From assembly GCA_947623175.1 (NCBI GenBank), contig CANQGK010000013.1, positions 1 to 64,000 on the forward strand: a stretch of DNA of 64,000 bases, read 5' to 3'. Positions 45,973-55,733 of the stretch are shown in pieces. This DNA comes from an uncultured Clostridia bacterium (GTDB taxonomy: Bacteria > Bacillota > Clostridia > Oscillospirales > Acutalibacteraceae). Below the pieces are notes generated by a model. It saw nothing but the letters and a program-made list of their open reading frames with translations, had not been told where the DNA came from and searched no databases. Both the position numbers and the translations under genes were made by a program. Within the stretch, counting starts at the first letter, position 1. Each line of letters opens with the position of its first letter.

Positions 45973-46446
45973 ATGTATAATTGCAAACATTTTTTTATAA
46001 CCCCTGTAATTTTAATTCCTTTGGCGATCTTTGCTTTCGGAATATATTGCTTGCTTAATATCAAAAATCCATTTGTAATAAGCGCAAAACGGATTTTTGT
46101 ATTCGGTACGCTATGTACTCTTATAAGCTTAATCGCTATTTCGGCGATATTGTTTAATTATATCAAAGAGTATAAAAATGTATTCCTTGAGTATAAAAAA
46201 GGAAATTATGAAGAAATAGAGGGTTATGTAAGCGAATTGGAGGTTGCTCCGTTTTTGGGCTCCGGTACAGACAGCTTTGTTATCGATGATAAAAAATTCA
46301 ATTCGGGAATTGATTTCGGCGCCGGATATAAAAGGGGAGCCGCTTACGGCGGTATTATCAATAAAAACGGACTGCATGTTAAAATAAAGTATGTTCCGTA
46401 CGAAGATACTTTACACATTATGTACATAAAGATAATCGACGGATAG
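45973..46446 (+). CDS. Two-helix membrane protein behind the Rhs tip, immunity candidate
   Basis: A 157-residue protein with AAAGGAG upstream, 34 bases after the Rhs stop. Helices at ~8-30 and ~42-62, then a soluble domain with TDSFVIDDKKFNSGID...AAYGGIINKNGLHVKIKY. That domain pattern is familiar from small uncharacterised membrane proteins, from memory. Being first behind the Rhs tip makes it the leading immunity candidate, but the domain is not specific to immunity proteins. Confidence 0.6.
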   Translation: MYNCKHFFITPVILIPLAIFAFGIYCLLNIKNPFVISAKRIFVFGTLCTLISLIAISAILFNYIKEYKNVFLEYKKGNYEEIEGYVSELEVAPFLGSGTDSFVIDDKKFNSGIDFGAGYKRGAAYGGIINKNGLHVKIKYVPYEDTLHIMYIKIIDG

Positions 46447-46493
46447 AATATCGGGCGCTGTTTTGTAATCAACAGAGTTTAAAAGAGGTATAC

Positions 46494-46625
46494 CATGAGC
46501 CGAAAAAATCAAATTGATAACGGTCAAGCATGGCACAACGATTTATAATGTTATGCGATAGAAGGTTGCTTCGGTATAGAAAGCTTTGTTATCAATGATA
46601 AAAAATTGAATGGTTGGATAAAACT
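46494..46625 (+). pseudogene. Degenerate fragment of a second copy of the 45973 gene
   Basis: The stretch around 46560-46612 encodes, with stops and shifts, a version of ESFVINDKKLN and matches 46264-46312 at the DNA level (GAAGGTTGCT... and AGCTTTGTTATC-ATGATAAAAAATT). A 17-codon ORF starts at 46495. It looks like the tail of a duplicated cassette. Confidence 0.6.
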
Positions 46626-47309
46626 ATGATAGAACTTTTCTTAAATATCAAAATAAACGAATTAATTGCATCAACGGATTCGGTTGTGGAGGTCATATTA
46701 AATAATAATGTGATAACTTCATTAAATTCCGAAAAGTGCAGTTATTCCGATAATTTGATATTACCGGAATCAAAAAATCATCTTGTTATCAGGCGTAAAT
46801 ATGCCGCAGGAGATGTACGCAAAACGGGTTTTATTAAACAACTGATTTCAAGTGTGATTTGCTTTGCGGTTCTTTCTTGTTCGTCTATCGATTCATTTGA
46901 CTGTTTATGTGAATGTCAAGAAGAATTTGAAATCTGTTTCAATAAAGATACCGCAAAGATGGAAATTAACTGTTATCAAAACGAAGATGATTTTTATCCG
47001 ACTTTTCTTATTAAATGCGATGAATGTGATTTATCCTCAAGCAAAACTTTGTTTGTTTCCGATGAAGAACTCAAAAATACTTGTAAAGAAAGAAGAAAAA
47101 TGATGCAATCGTTGATTTTGTTAATGACCGTTGTGTATTTGCTTCTTATAGTAATTTCTGTTGTCTATATGAAAATAGTGACGATCGTTTTTTCTACGCT
47201 GATTTTTTCACTGTTTCTTTTATGCTTTTTTTATTCTTTGAAAAATTTGAAAAAACAGAGTTCGAATTTTAAGAAAAAATTTAACAATCATTCATTGCCG
47301 GTAAAATAA
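46626..47309 (+). CDS. Unrecognised membrane protein of the Rhs cassette
   Basis: A 227-residue protein. The preferred start is the ATG at 46626 (MIELFLNIKINELIAS); a TTG four codons earlier also fits and the ribosome site is weak. One helix near 70-90, a Cys-rich soluble middle (SFDCLCECQEEFEICF, KCDECDLSS), and two C-terminal helices (~160-205) followed by a basic tail. No family recognised. Confidence 0.6.
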   Translation: MIELFLNIKINELIASTDSVVEVILNNNVITSLNSEKCSYSDNLILPESKNHLVIRRKYAAGDVRKTGFIKQLISSVICFAVLSCSSIDSFDCLCECQEEFEICFNKDTAKMEINCYQNEDDFYPTFLIKCDECDLSSSKTLFVSDEELKNTCKERRKMMQSLILLMTVVYLLLIVISVVYMKIVTIVFSTLIFSLFLLCFFYSLKNLKKQSSNFKKKFNNHSLPVK

Positions 47310-47313
47310 GAAT

Positions 47314-47931
47314 ATGAAAATATTAAAAATTTTAGATTTCATTTTATTGCTCACCTTTATAATTCTATCCTTTTTAGGAAGTCATAAGATATTGTTATTC
47401 TTCTTGCTGTTCAATTACGTTTATTTAACAGTCACGTTTAACTTATATTACAAAGAGAGCAAACCGTTTCTTGTATTCAGAAGCTTATGCTGGCTGTATG
47501 CCGGGGCTTCCTTTATGAATGCCGTGGATTTTTTAGCTAACGGTAATGTTTATAAATTTTCAATCGGTATATCTTTGCTCATTCTTCCGATATTGTGCTT
47601 TGTTTTTAAGAAAAATTTAAAATCCGCAATTGCGCTTCTTTTGCTTGCTGCCGCGACAAATACGATTTATTTGAGTACCGTAATGGTTACCGCGTCAAAG
47701 GCGTTTTTGTATACGCCTGCCGCAAGCGGCGTGGGCGAAGTATCTGATTTGGGCGTTGCAAGATATTATTTCTTAAATATAAGCGATTCTTTTACCGTAG
47801 AAATAAATCTTGATGATGAAAATTCAAAACAGATGAAAATAACGGAAAGTAAAGTATCGGTAAGCGAAGAATATTATTACAATTGTAATATAGGCGACGA
47901 TATAAATTATACCGTTTACGACGGACTGTGA
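47314..47931 (+). CDS. Unrecognised polytopic membrane protein
   Basis: A 205-residue protein with about five helices in residues 5-130, then a soluble acidic tail (SDSFTVEINLDDENSKQMKI). It follows the preceding gene by 4 bases with no clear ribosome site. The tail again has an SFTVEINLDD look but no firm similarity to the 45973 gene. Possible immunity or accessory protein. Confidence 0.55.
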   Translation: MKILKILDFILLLTFIILSFLGSHKILLFFLLFNYVYLTVTFNLYYKESKPFLVFRSLCWLYAGASFMNAVDFLANGNVYKFSIGISLLILPILCFVFKKNLKSAIALLLLAAATNTIYLSTVMVTASKAFLYTPAASGVGEVSDLGVARYYFLNISDSFTVEINLDDENSKQMKITESKVSVSEEYYYNCNIGDDINYTVYDGL

Positions 47932-48005
47932 GGAGAAAAATATATTGTCTCCGAAACGTGATTTGGAGAATAACCGCTTTATTTTAATAAGGAGGGAAAG
48001 TATAA

Positions 48006-48389
48006 ATGCTGTTTATTTCTTTTTTCGCTTTTGTCGTTTTTTGGCTTTTTATGCTTTTTTATCAATGCCGTTCAATAAAGAACTTTGACGGATATATCAG
48101 CATGAGAGATTATACCTTTTGCAGCAATCTTATATTTAATTTTCCCGGATGGTTAATATGGATTTTATTTTTTAATAACCGGCTCACTAAAATACCCCTT
48201 CCGATAGTTTTGCATCAAATAAACAATTATTTTATGTTTATTTTATCTTGCGTTTGCAAGTATTTCTTCTCTGCAGACGATGATTTTCTGTTTTTGCTGT
48301 TTAAGATTTGGTTTAGTATATGCATTCTGCTGTTTGTCGTTATGTGTATCGATCATGAAATCTTTTGCTTCAGAAAAAAGAGAAAATGA
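48006..48389 (+). CDS. Unrecognised three-helix membrane protein
   Basis: A 127-residue protein with AAGGAGG upstream. Helices at ~1-20, ~40-58 and ~92-117, very rich in Phe, with a basic end FRKKRK. Last of the AT-rich membrane-protein run behind the Rhs gene. Confidence 0.55.
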   Translation: MLFISFFAFVVFWLFMLFYQCRSIKNFDGYISMRDYTFCSNLIFNFPGWLIWILFFNNRLTKIPLPIVLHQINNYFMFILSCVCKYFFSADDDFLFLLFKIWFSICILLFVVMCIDHEIFCFRKKRK

Positions 48390-48448
48390 AAAAATACGGA
48401 TCGGGTTACAGGTTGGATTTTTACAGACTTTAATACCGATTTACAATA

Positions 48449-48473
48449 GTCAATGCAATCAGATTGCATTGAC
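48449..48473. mobile_element. MITE derivative, 25 bp
   Basis: GTCAATGCAATC-A-GATTGCATTGAC: the outer 12 bases of both MITE ends around a single A, flanked by TA on each side (48447-48448, 48474-48475). It is the shortest of the four related elements and lies 28 bases before the start codon of the LRR_5 gene. Confidence 0.85.
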
Positions 48474-48501
48474 TAAATAAAAATGAAAAGAAGTGTTTTA
48501 T

Positions 48502-50583
48502 TTGAAAAAATTGTTTAGTATTTTATTGGCGGGATTATTTATTGCACTTTCTTTGCCGTTTGTGCCGCAAGCGGAAGGCTTTGCGGAAAATCAATGCGGA
48601 GAAAACCTTTTTTGGTCGTTTGATGAAACCTCCGCAACCCTGACCGTTTACGGTGAGGGCGAAATGGAGGATTACTCTATTTCTCGCCATCCCACGTGGT
48701 GGGATATTAAGGACGATGTCGAGCATATTGTGATCGAAGAAGGGGTGACCTCCATAGGCAATTGGGCATTTTACCTTCTTTATGCCGAAACGCTTACATT
48801 GCCGTCTACTTTGCTCAGAATCGGATCGAATGCGTTTAGAGTGTTATGTGTTACCGAGCTTGTTATTCCCAAAAACGTGGTTACAATAGGAAACAATGCA
48901 TTTGAAGATTCGCCGTATCTTCGTTCCGTAATTATAGAAAACGGAAATCTGTCCTCAATTGGTGATTTCGCTTTTAACTATTGCACCGAATTGGAAAGCT
49001 TGGTCTTGCCGGAAAATCCTGTCGCAATAGGAAAATATGCATTCGATTCAACAGCCATCAAAGACCTTACGATCCCTCGCGGATTTACCGAAATAGGCGA
49101 ATATTCATTTACTTATATGAATAACTTGGAGTCGGTTCATATCGCGGGCACCGTTAAAAAAATCGGTAAACATGCGTTTTCGGGTCTTTCAAAACTTAAA
49201 GAGCTTGTATTCGAAGAGGGATTAGAGGAAATAGGCGACAGTGCGTTTGCGGGCGATTCGGGACTTAAAAACATTGTATTAAAAGAGGGATTGGAGAAAA
49301 TCGGCGACGAAGCATTTATTTCATGTGGTTTAGAAAGCGTGGTTCTGCCCGATTCCTTAAAAACCATTGGGAAAGGTGCGTTCGAAAATAACAGGCTTAA
49401 AAACGTTGTATTCGGAAATAAAATTGAATTTATAGGCGTATACGCATTTTACAAAAACCAAATTAAATCGGTCTTTTTGCCGGAGTCTGTTAGAGTTAGA
49501 CCCCTATACTATTATGAGTTTGATAAATCGGTGATCATTTACGGCGTGCCGGGCAGCGCTTTGGAAGAAGTTGAAAATTTTTATCCTTTGCCGAATTTAA
49601 CCGTAGATACCGTGACGCTCGATAAGGTCGCATTTGTACCCATGCCCGGTATGGAATACAGCATCGACGGCGAAAATTGGCAGGACGAGCCCGTATTTAC
49701 GGGGCTTTCGCCGAATACCGAATACACCTTTTATCACCGCTACGCGGCAAATGGCGAGCAGGAGGCTTCGCCCTACGGCACGCGGCTTAAATTAAAAACA
49801 AACGACGGCGAATTTTCCGATGAAAGCTTTTGGGATTATGCCGCCGGCGCGGCTTCGCTCACCGTTTCGGGCGACGTTTATTTGCATGATTACGGCACGG
49901 GCTGGTCGGAGCAAAGCTGGTATTTGTATAAAACTAAAATCAAAACGCTTACGCTCCAAAACGCCGACAAAATCGGCGCCCGGGCGTTTGCAAAGCTTAC
50001 ACGGCTTGAAAGCGTTTCATTGCCCGACGGACTTCGCATAATCGGCGCGCATGCCTTTGAAAATGCCGTTAGTCTGCAAAATATCGCTTTGCCGCCTACG
50101 GTTACGGAAATCGGCGATAACGCGTTTTACCGCGCCGGGCTCAAAGATGAGCTCGACTTAAGCGGCGTTTCGGTGATAGGGGATAACGCCTTCGCCGACT
50201 GCGGCGGCATAACCCGCGTACGCTTTTCCGAAAACCCGCTTTACATAGGCTTCGGCGCCTTCTCGGGCGAAAAAACCGTAACTTTTGTCTTCCCGAACGA
50301 GGCGGAATTTATCGCGCCGGATTTTTGGGAAAATTGCGAAAACTCGACTGTTTATTGTAAGAAAAATTCCTCCGTAGAGGAATACGCCGCAAACAATGGC
50401 GCCGCCTACCGTATATTCGGCGACTTGAACGACGATAAAATTCTGAACGCGCAGGACCTTTTGCAGCTCAAAAAACTGCTCATAAACTCCGAAACAGACA
50501 ATTTGTCTTCAGACGCCAACGCCGACGCCAAAACCGACATCCTCGACCTTATACACCTCAAAAAACTCCTCACGGATGAGTAA
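48502..50583 (+). CDS. Secreted LRR_5 (BspA-like) protein with dockerin-like C-terminus
   Basis: A 693-residue protein. TTG at 48502 is preferred: AGAAG lies 8 bases upstream and the frame begins MKKLFSILLAGLFIALSLPF, a signal peptide; a GTG three codons earlier has no ribosome site. About ten LRR_5 repeats of the form LxxIGxxAFxxCxxLxxVxLP (90-330), a linker with SIDGENWQDEPVFTGLSPNTEYTF (~380), a second LRR_5 block (~470-600), then a dockerin type I-like pair (GDLNDDKILNAQDL and SDANADAKTDILDL, ~640-690). A surface or cellulosome-like adhesin is inferred. Confidence 0.85.
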   Translation: MKKLFSILLAGLFIALSLPFVPQAEGFAENQCGENLFWSFDETSATLTVYGEGEMEDYSISRHPTWWDIKDDVEHIVIEEGVTSIGNWAFYLLYAETLTLPSTLLRIGSNAFRVLCVTELVIPKNVVTIGNNAFEDSPYLRSVIIENGNLSSIGDFAFNYCTELESLVLPENPVAIGKYAFDSTAIKDLTIPRGFTEIGEYSFTYMNNLESVHIAGTVKKIGKHAFSGLSKLKELVFEEGLEEIGDSAFAGDSGLKNIVLKEGLEKIGDEAFISCGLESVVLPDSLKTIGKGAFENNRLKNVVFGNKIEFIGVYAFYKNQIKSVFLPESVRVRPLYYYEFDKSVIIYGVPGSALEEVENFYPLPNLTVDTVTLDKVAFVPMPGMEYSIDGENWQDEPVFTGLSPNTEYTFYHRYAANGEQEASPYGTRLKLKTNDGEFSDESFWDYAAGAASLTVSGDVYLHDYGTGWSEQSWYLYKTKIKTLTLQNADKIGARAFAKLTRLESVSLPDGLRIIGAHAFENAVSLQNIALPPTVTEIGDNAFYRAGLKDELDLSGVSVIGDNAFADCGGITRVRFSENPLYIGFGAFSGEKTVTFVFPNEAEFIAPDFWENCENSTVYCKKNSSVEEYAANNGAAYRIFGDLNDDKILNAQDLLQLKKLLINSETDNLSSDANADAKTDILDLIHLKKLLTDE

Positions 50584-50697
50584 CCTTACCATGCCTATCG
50601 CACCATATTTTCCTGCTTAGTACAAAAAATCTTTGAAAAAAGGAATAATTTTACCCTTTCGCTATATCTGCTTGTTTTTATCTGTTTTCTGATAGGC

Positions 50698-50745
50698 TAT
50701 ATTCAAAACCCCAAATCTCGTTTGAGATTTGGGGTTTTGAATATA
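50698..50745. terminator. Perfect 22-bp-arm hairpin between convergent genes
   Basis: Arms at 50698-50719 and 50724-50745 are exact inverses (TATATTCAAAACCCCAAATC...), loop GTTT. It has no T-run on either strand, but its place between two convergent genes suggests a bidirectional transcription end. Confidence 0.6.
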
Positions 50746-50832
50746 CTGTGGTTACCGGATTGGGCGGGGGGATTTTGGCGGGTTGGTTATTTTGGGGAAC
50801 GAGGGAGTGTGTGGATATGACGATTTGTAATA

Positions 50833-51570
50833 TTATATTTTTCTGTACTGCCCGGGTGACATGCTGTATTTTTCTCTGAACATCTTTGAAAATTGCGCCG
50901 AATCGGAAAAACCGCATTTTTCGGATATTTCGGTGCAGGAATAATTTGTGGTACGGAGCATATCATGGGCGGTTTCGAGTCGTTTATTAATGATATATTC
51001 TTGCGGTGAAAAGCCGGTAATTTCTTTGAACTTATGGCGAAAATAATCGTAACTTATATTAAGCTGCTCGGCGTAATCTTGAAAGCATATTTTTTCGTTG
51101 AATTTTTCTTCCATAGTGTTGATTATGTATTCAAAATTGGACGTTATCGCTTTCTCTTGGCGGGCATTGGCCTTGTAACGATTAATGTAAACAAACATTT
51201 CGTTAAGCTTTGTGGAAAAGAAATCCCTGGAATTGAATTGCAAATTCAGGTGCTCTTTATACATATCGTTTAGCACGCGATTGATTTTCCCGGAAGGATC
51301 TTTTTGATAAATGAGCGGAATTTTTGAGCCGCAATAAAACCCAATGCAGAATTTTTTTGAGCCGAGATATTGAGTTTCGCAATGCGGTATACCGGGTGGG
51401 ATTATTGCATAATTGCCTTCGCCCACGGAAAAATTTTTTTCGTCTGCAGTCAAGAGACCTGTGCCGTTAGGGTAATAAACCATTTCGTAAAAATCGTGAA
51501 TGTGGATCGGATAAAAATAATCATGCTTATATTCTTCTGTCCAGATATACCGCAATTCTAAATTCAACAT
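50833..51570 (-). CDS. AraC-family regulator
   Basis: A 245-residue protein. The N-terminal cupin (HIHDFYEMVYYPNGTG..., IIPPGIPHCETQ near 70) senses a ligand, and the C-terminal double HTH (~150-245) ends FREKYSMSPGQYRKI. The ATG at 51570 (MLNLELRY) has GAGGTGG 5 bases upstream. It faces the decayed glycan locus, which it probably once activated. Confidence 0.87.
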   Translation of the reverse strand: MLNLELRYIWTEEYKHDYFYPIHIHDFYEMVYYPNGTGLLTADEKNFSVGEGNYAIIPPGIPHCETQYLGSKKFCIGFYCGSKIPLIYQKDPSGKINRVLNDMYKEHLNLQFNSRDFFSTKLNEMFVYINRYKANARQEKAITSNFEYIINTMEEKFNEKICFQDYAEQLNISYDYFRHKFKEITGFSPQEYIINKRLETAHDMLRTTNYSCTEISEKCGFSDSAQFSKMFREKYSMSPGQYRKI

Positions 51571-51743
51571 TTTTTCCACCTCTTGTATCTGTTTTATTAT
51601 AGAATACCACAAAAGATTTCCGATTTCAATGCAAATTTTAAGTAAATGCAGAAAATGCCATAAAATCTGATGATTTCGAATTTATAGCCGATTTATACAA
51701 AAATACGACCTGTAAATCATAGAAACTTCGGGTATAGACATTG

Positions 51744-51749
51744 TATAAT
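51744..51749 (+). promoter_or_regulatory. -10 of the decayed glycan locus
   Basis: TATAAT without a good -35 at the right distance, which suits an activator such as the divergent AraC protein. AAGGAG follows before the ATG at 51839. Confidence 0.45.
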
Positions 51750-51838
51750 AATATTGATGATTTTCAATGTCTTCTATTAGCAATCGTAATTCAATTATCG
51801 GAAGGTAAATAAAAATAACTTTTAAAGGAGAATGACAA

Positions 51839-53661
51839 ATGAAAATGATTTCACGCAGCAAGATCCTCTCGACAATTTTAGTATTGTCACTGATTCTGTC
51901 GGCAATATTGCCTACAGGCATCGTTTCACAGGCAGCGGCAGGAGACGTTGTAACGAAGCCGGATTATTCAAATTTATTAAGGGATGTGTCTGCAATGGAC
52001 GCGGACGGTTGGAAGGCTTCTTATTCAAGAGATCCTCAAAACGGAACGCCTTTTGTTTATGAAGAATCTTCTAAAGGTACTATTTCTAAAATTGGCGACA
52101 TTTTGAAACATGGGGCGGCTCGCTTATTACTCGCTGTCAGCAACCGGGAATATATTATGACGCACGTTCTACCGAAACGCCTTTTAATCGCATGGGCGCC
52201 GTTACTTATACCAAACAGAAGTACAAGTACTTTACCTTAACGGCAGAGTATAGATTTTATCAAAGAAATGCTCCTTGGCCCGTGATTTCATTTAACCAAC
52301 CGGATACAACGCCCGAAATGTTTTATGCGCCGGAAATTTGGGGTTCCAAGATAACTAATCCTACGGGCGGCGACAGCGCGATCGGTGCCGTTGTCGAATA
52401 TGAAGGTAATCTAAGAGTTTACGGCAGAATGGCAAATGCCAAAGTTAACAGTACGGCGATAGACGATACGCAGTTCCATAAGGTGCAATTGACCGTTACA
52501 CCCGGTCAGGTTTATTTAGCTGTTTATAATACCGACGGCTCTGTTGCAAAGGAAGTTACAACCGAGCTTGCCGACAGCTATGAGGGCGGATATATTTCGC
52601 TGATGCTTAACAGCAGAAGCACTTTCTTCAGAAATGTGTCAATAAAAGAGTTTACATATGCCGATATGACTCAAAAAGAGGGCGAAGAACAGGTAATTGT
52701 AGACTTGAACGAGAGACAGAGCGCTAATCCTATTTTAGTATCTACGACCGCTAAAAGATTTTATGAACTTAAGTCAATATCCGCTGTCAGCGAAGACGGA
52801 ATTTCTTACAAGGTAAGCCTTTACTCAACAAATACTTATAAGATAGAAGGCGGGAAACCTTTAAGACTTACGGTGACATATCAAAAACGTAAGCTTGATT
52901 ATGATCAGGAGTATACGTTGAAATATTATTTTGATTGGAAAGAGGAGCTTGATGATTTTGTTGCAACAAGAACGCCTCATCCCGAAGAAGCGCCGTTTAA
53001 ATATGTAGCGGCAAATGATATTTGGAAGATTTCAAACGACGTATTAATGAAACCGAATATCGACGTTTCCGATACTTCGCAAGGCGACAATGTTTTCGCA
53101 GATTTTAACATTTTAATGCTGAAAGATATAAAATTCCGTAATTTTGAGCTTACCTTACAATATAAACACGGTAAAGCGGGCGGTTATTCGGGCGGAATAA
53201 TTTTCGGATTGGAAGATCCGACCGCATATTGCGGAAATAAAGACGGCGGAATATTTGCAATGGTCGAGTCCGACGGACGCGGTACGCTTTACGGAAAATC
53301 CTTGAGGAATGCCGACCTTCGCTTAAGACCCGGTGAAGGTATAATTAATATACCCGGATATCCGCAATGGGATACCACCCAAATACACACAATGAAACTG
53401 AGGGTACTTGACGGTAAGGTAGTAATGATTATTGACGACGCAAATACCGAAGATCCCGTAGTAGGTCTTATTCCGAAAGATTATTACGGTTATATTGCGC
53501 TTGCGGTAGCTAACAATAAAGGTTGGTTTGATAATCTTACAATCCAGCCCTTAGATGAGTGGGGGAATAAAATTACGCTTGCGGAAAATGAAAATCAAGC
53601 GGAATTCAAAGCCGAGGATATCGAAACCGATACTTGGGTAGATAATTCCGAATGGGATTAA
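51839..53661 (+). pseudogene. Secreted two-domain ConA-like protein, frameshifted
   Basis: Frame one starts at 51839 (AAGGAG 8 bases before) with a signal peptide to ~35 and is sensible up to about KGTISKIGDI. The protein then continues in another frame, clearly by YYDARSTETPFNRMGAVTYTKQ (~52160) and to the stop at 53659. A frameshift lies between about 52100 and 52160. Both halves contain beta-sandwich domains with GGxxxGxxF patterns (AIGAVVEYEGNLRVYG, YSGGIIFGLEDP), like LamG/DUF1080-type glycan modules. Family unknown. Confidence 0.7.
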
Positions 53662-54342
53662 GGCTTGCAAAACTTATTAAACGGCAAATTCAAGCTTGCT
53701 CCTATGACAAAAGGTCTTACCCTTATGACAGAGTTGAGAAAGTATCCCGGTCTTGAGGCGTTTGCACTTCGTATGAGCGGTATTGAAAACTACACCGCTA
53801 AGTTCGGCAACAGTAATACAAACGATGAACGTATGGCGCTTAAACTCGGCAGAACATTGGTTGAATTTGACTCGGGAACTTGGGAAGAACCGAATCTTCG
53901 CAATTTTAAATTTAATACTGTGTTATGGCCCTATCCGCAGTCCACTAAAGGCAGCATGCCTATCCATGTAGACCATTCTATGATGATGAAGAATACCAAA
54001 AATTCCGACGCGGCATTTCAGCTGCTTAGATTTATTACATACTCGACGGAAGGTAACATGGCAAGGCTGAGCATGTATGACAGCGCTCACAAAAATAATT
54101 ATGTGCTTTCAAGTAAATTCTATTTCCCCGTTACAAGTCATCCGGACGTTAAGGCAAAATTCAATTCGTTGAAAGTGTCGGAAGAATATCAATATATGTA
54201 CGATAACATTTCCAAATGTTATCGCGCCGATATCAGAAAATATATGGTCGACTATCAAAACGTAATGGTAGTTGCGTAGCCGGAATGGGATAAGGTTACA
54301 GATGGACTTGCCGATGCAATAAAAAACATCGAATATACAAAA
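53662..54342 (+). pseudogene. C-terminal part of a sugar ABC solute-binding protein
   Basis: In the same frame as the preceding gene, after its TAA: GLQNLLNGKFKLAPMTKGL..., then HVDHSMMMKNTKNSDAAFQLLRFITYS, typical of family 1 solute-binding proteins. An in-frame TAG at 54277 cuts it, and the frame resumes with PEWDKVTDGLADAIKNIEY, the usual SBP end. The N-terminal half with signal peptide is missing, so this is a deletion remnant. Confidence 0.72.
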
Positions 54343-55570
54343 TTGCTTTGCGATGAATTTAATGCGTTTTTTGACGAATTGACCGAAATACAAAGTCAAA
54401 AAATCAAAATGAGAGAAAAAACGCTTCCGAATAGATTGCAAAATACTTCCGCAATGCTTTCTTTTTTGGCGGATTTTTATGAACTGACGAAGAATATCGG
54501 GTATCTGAATAAAGCGAATGATTTGGCGGAAAATTTAATGAGTTTACAAGTCGATGACGGAAGTTACCGTAATAACGGTACGCATTATACCTGTGTTATT
54601 TATCCTGCAAAGTCTATGCTTGAATTGGCGTTAGCCGAGAAAAAAAGCAGGTCTTACAGAGAGATATAATATTCATTTTAAAAGCGCATATAAGGCAATT
54701 AAGAATTTAGAAGAGCTATTGGATAATATTCAAACGGAAGGGCAAATGACCTTTGAGGACGGCATGATTTCCTGTGAAAGTCTTCAATTGGGCTTTTTGG
54801 CGCTTTTACTGCCCGAAGGTGAGGAACGAAATAAGCTTGCAAAATCCGCAGAAACGGTATTAAAAAAGCATAGATGCCTTGAGCAGCAGTTTTTACCCGA
54901 TTGCCGTGTAAGGGGTTGTACGGCTCGCTTTTGGGAAGCGCGATATGATATTAATTTATTCGCTAACATGATAAACGCTCCTCACGGCTGGAGCAGTTGG
55001 AAAAATTATGCCACATATTACCTTTATTTGCTTACGGGAAAGCTCGAATATCTAAAGGATACAATGGATACTGTCGGCGCATGTATGCAATGTGTTGACA
55101 GTGACGGTACCCTCAATTGGGGTTATGCGGTTGATCCATGTATAGTCGGTCAAAATTTAAAAAGAGGCTCATTTAAAGGAAATATCAAAACGGTTAAAAC
55201 GGTTGTGGGAGAATGCTATTTGCCTATGATCTCCGATTGGTGGAGACAAGAAAGCGGAACTCTTATCAATCAGTATCTCGAACCGTGGGATAAGCCGGAG
55301 CTATGGGATCTAAACTGCGGCGGAAGCTGCAATAATGATGTTCACGAGCATTTTAAATGTTTGATGGAAACGGTTTTCGGAAAGGCTTTTATCCATGAAA
55401 CGGAAAAAGGTTTTGTTACCTATAATTGCCGTCAAAAAGACGGTCGATTTATTTGTGAGGATAGGTTTTTATCCGAATTAATAATCTTTTCCGACCGTGA
55501 TCGTAAAATCGTTTTGAACGATAAAGAAATCGAAGTTTTAAAGGGCATGAATACAATTACGGTTAATTGA
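54343..55570 (+). pseudogene. Fragment of a six-hairpin-type glycosidase, frameshifted
   Basis: Joined in frame to the SBP remnant. NTSAMLSFLADFYELTKNIGYLNKANDLAENLMSLQ is an alpha/alpha-toroid repeat. The frame breaks near 54660 and continues as RYNIHFKSAYKAIKNLEELLDN to a C-terminal part with HGWSSWKNYATYYLYLLTGKLEYL and a Cys-rich NCGGSCNNDVHEHFKC. The catalytic N-terminus appears missing. GH family not fixed. Confidence 0.68.
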
Positions 55571-55595
55571 GTTATGCGTCGGAGTGGGTGTTAGG

Positions 55596-55706
55596 ATGAA
55601 ACTCGAGAATGAAAAGAAAATAAATGAGATTTTGTGTGAAATGACCTTGGAAGAAAAAGTTGCAATGTGTCACGCAAATTCTAAATTTTATTCAAGGCGA
55701 TTTTGA
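55596..55706 (+). pseudogene. N-terminal stub of a GH3 beta-glycosidase
   Basis: A 36-residue ORF with INEILCEMTLEEKVAMCHANSKF, the usual opening of GH3 enzymes (MTLEEKVAL). It stops at once; the remaining ~700 residues are absent. Confidence 0.72.
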
Positions 55707-55733
55707 ATATTACGAATAAATCAGGTGGTTTTT

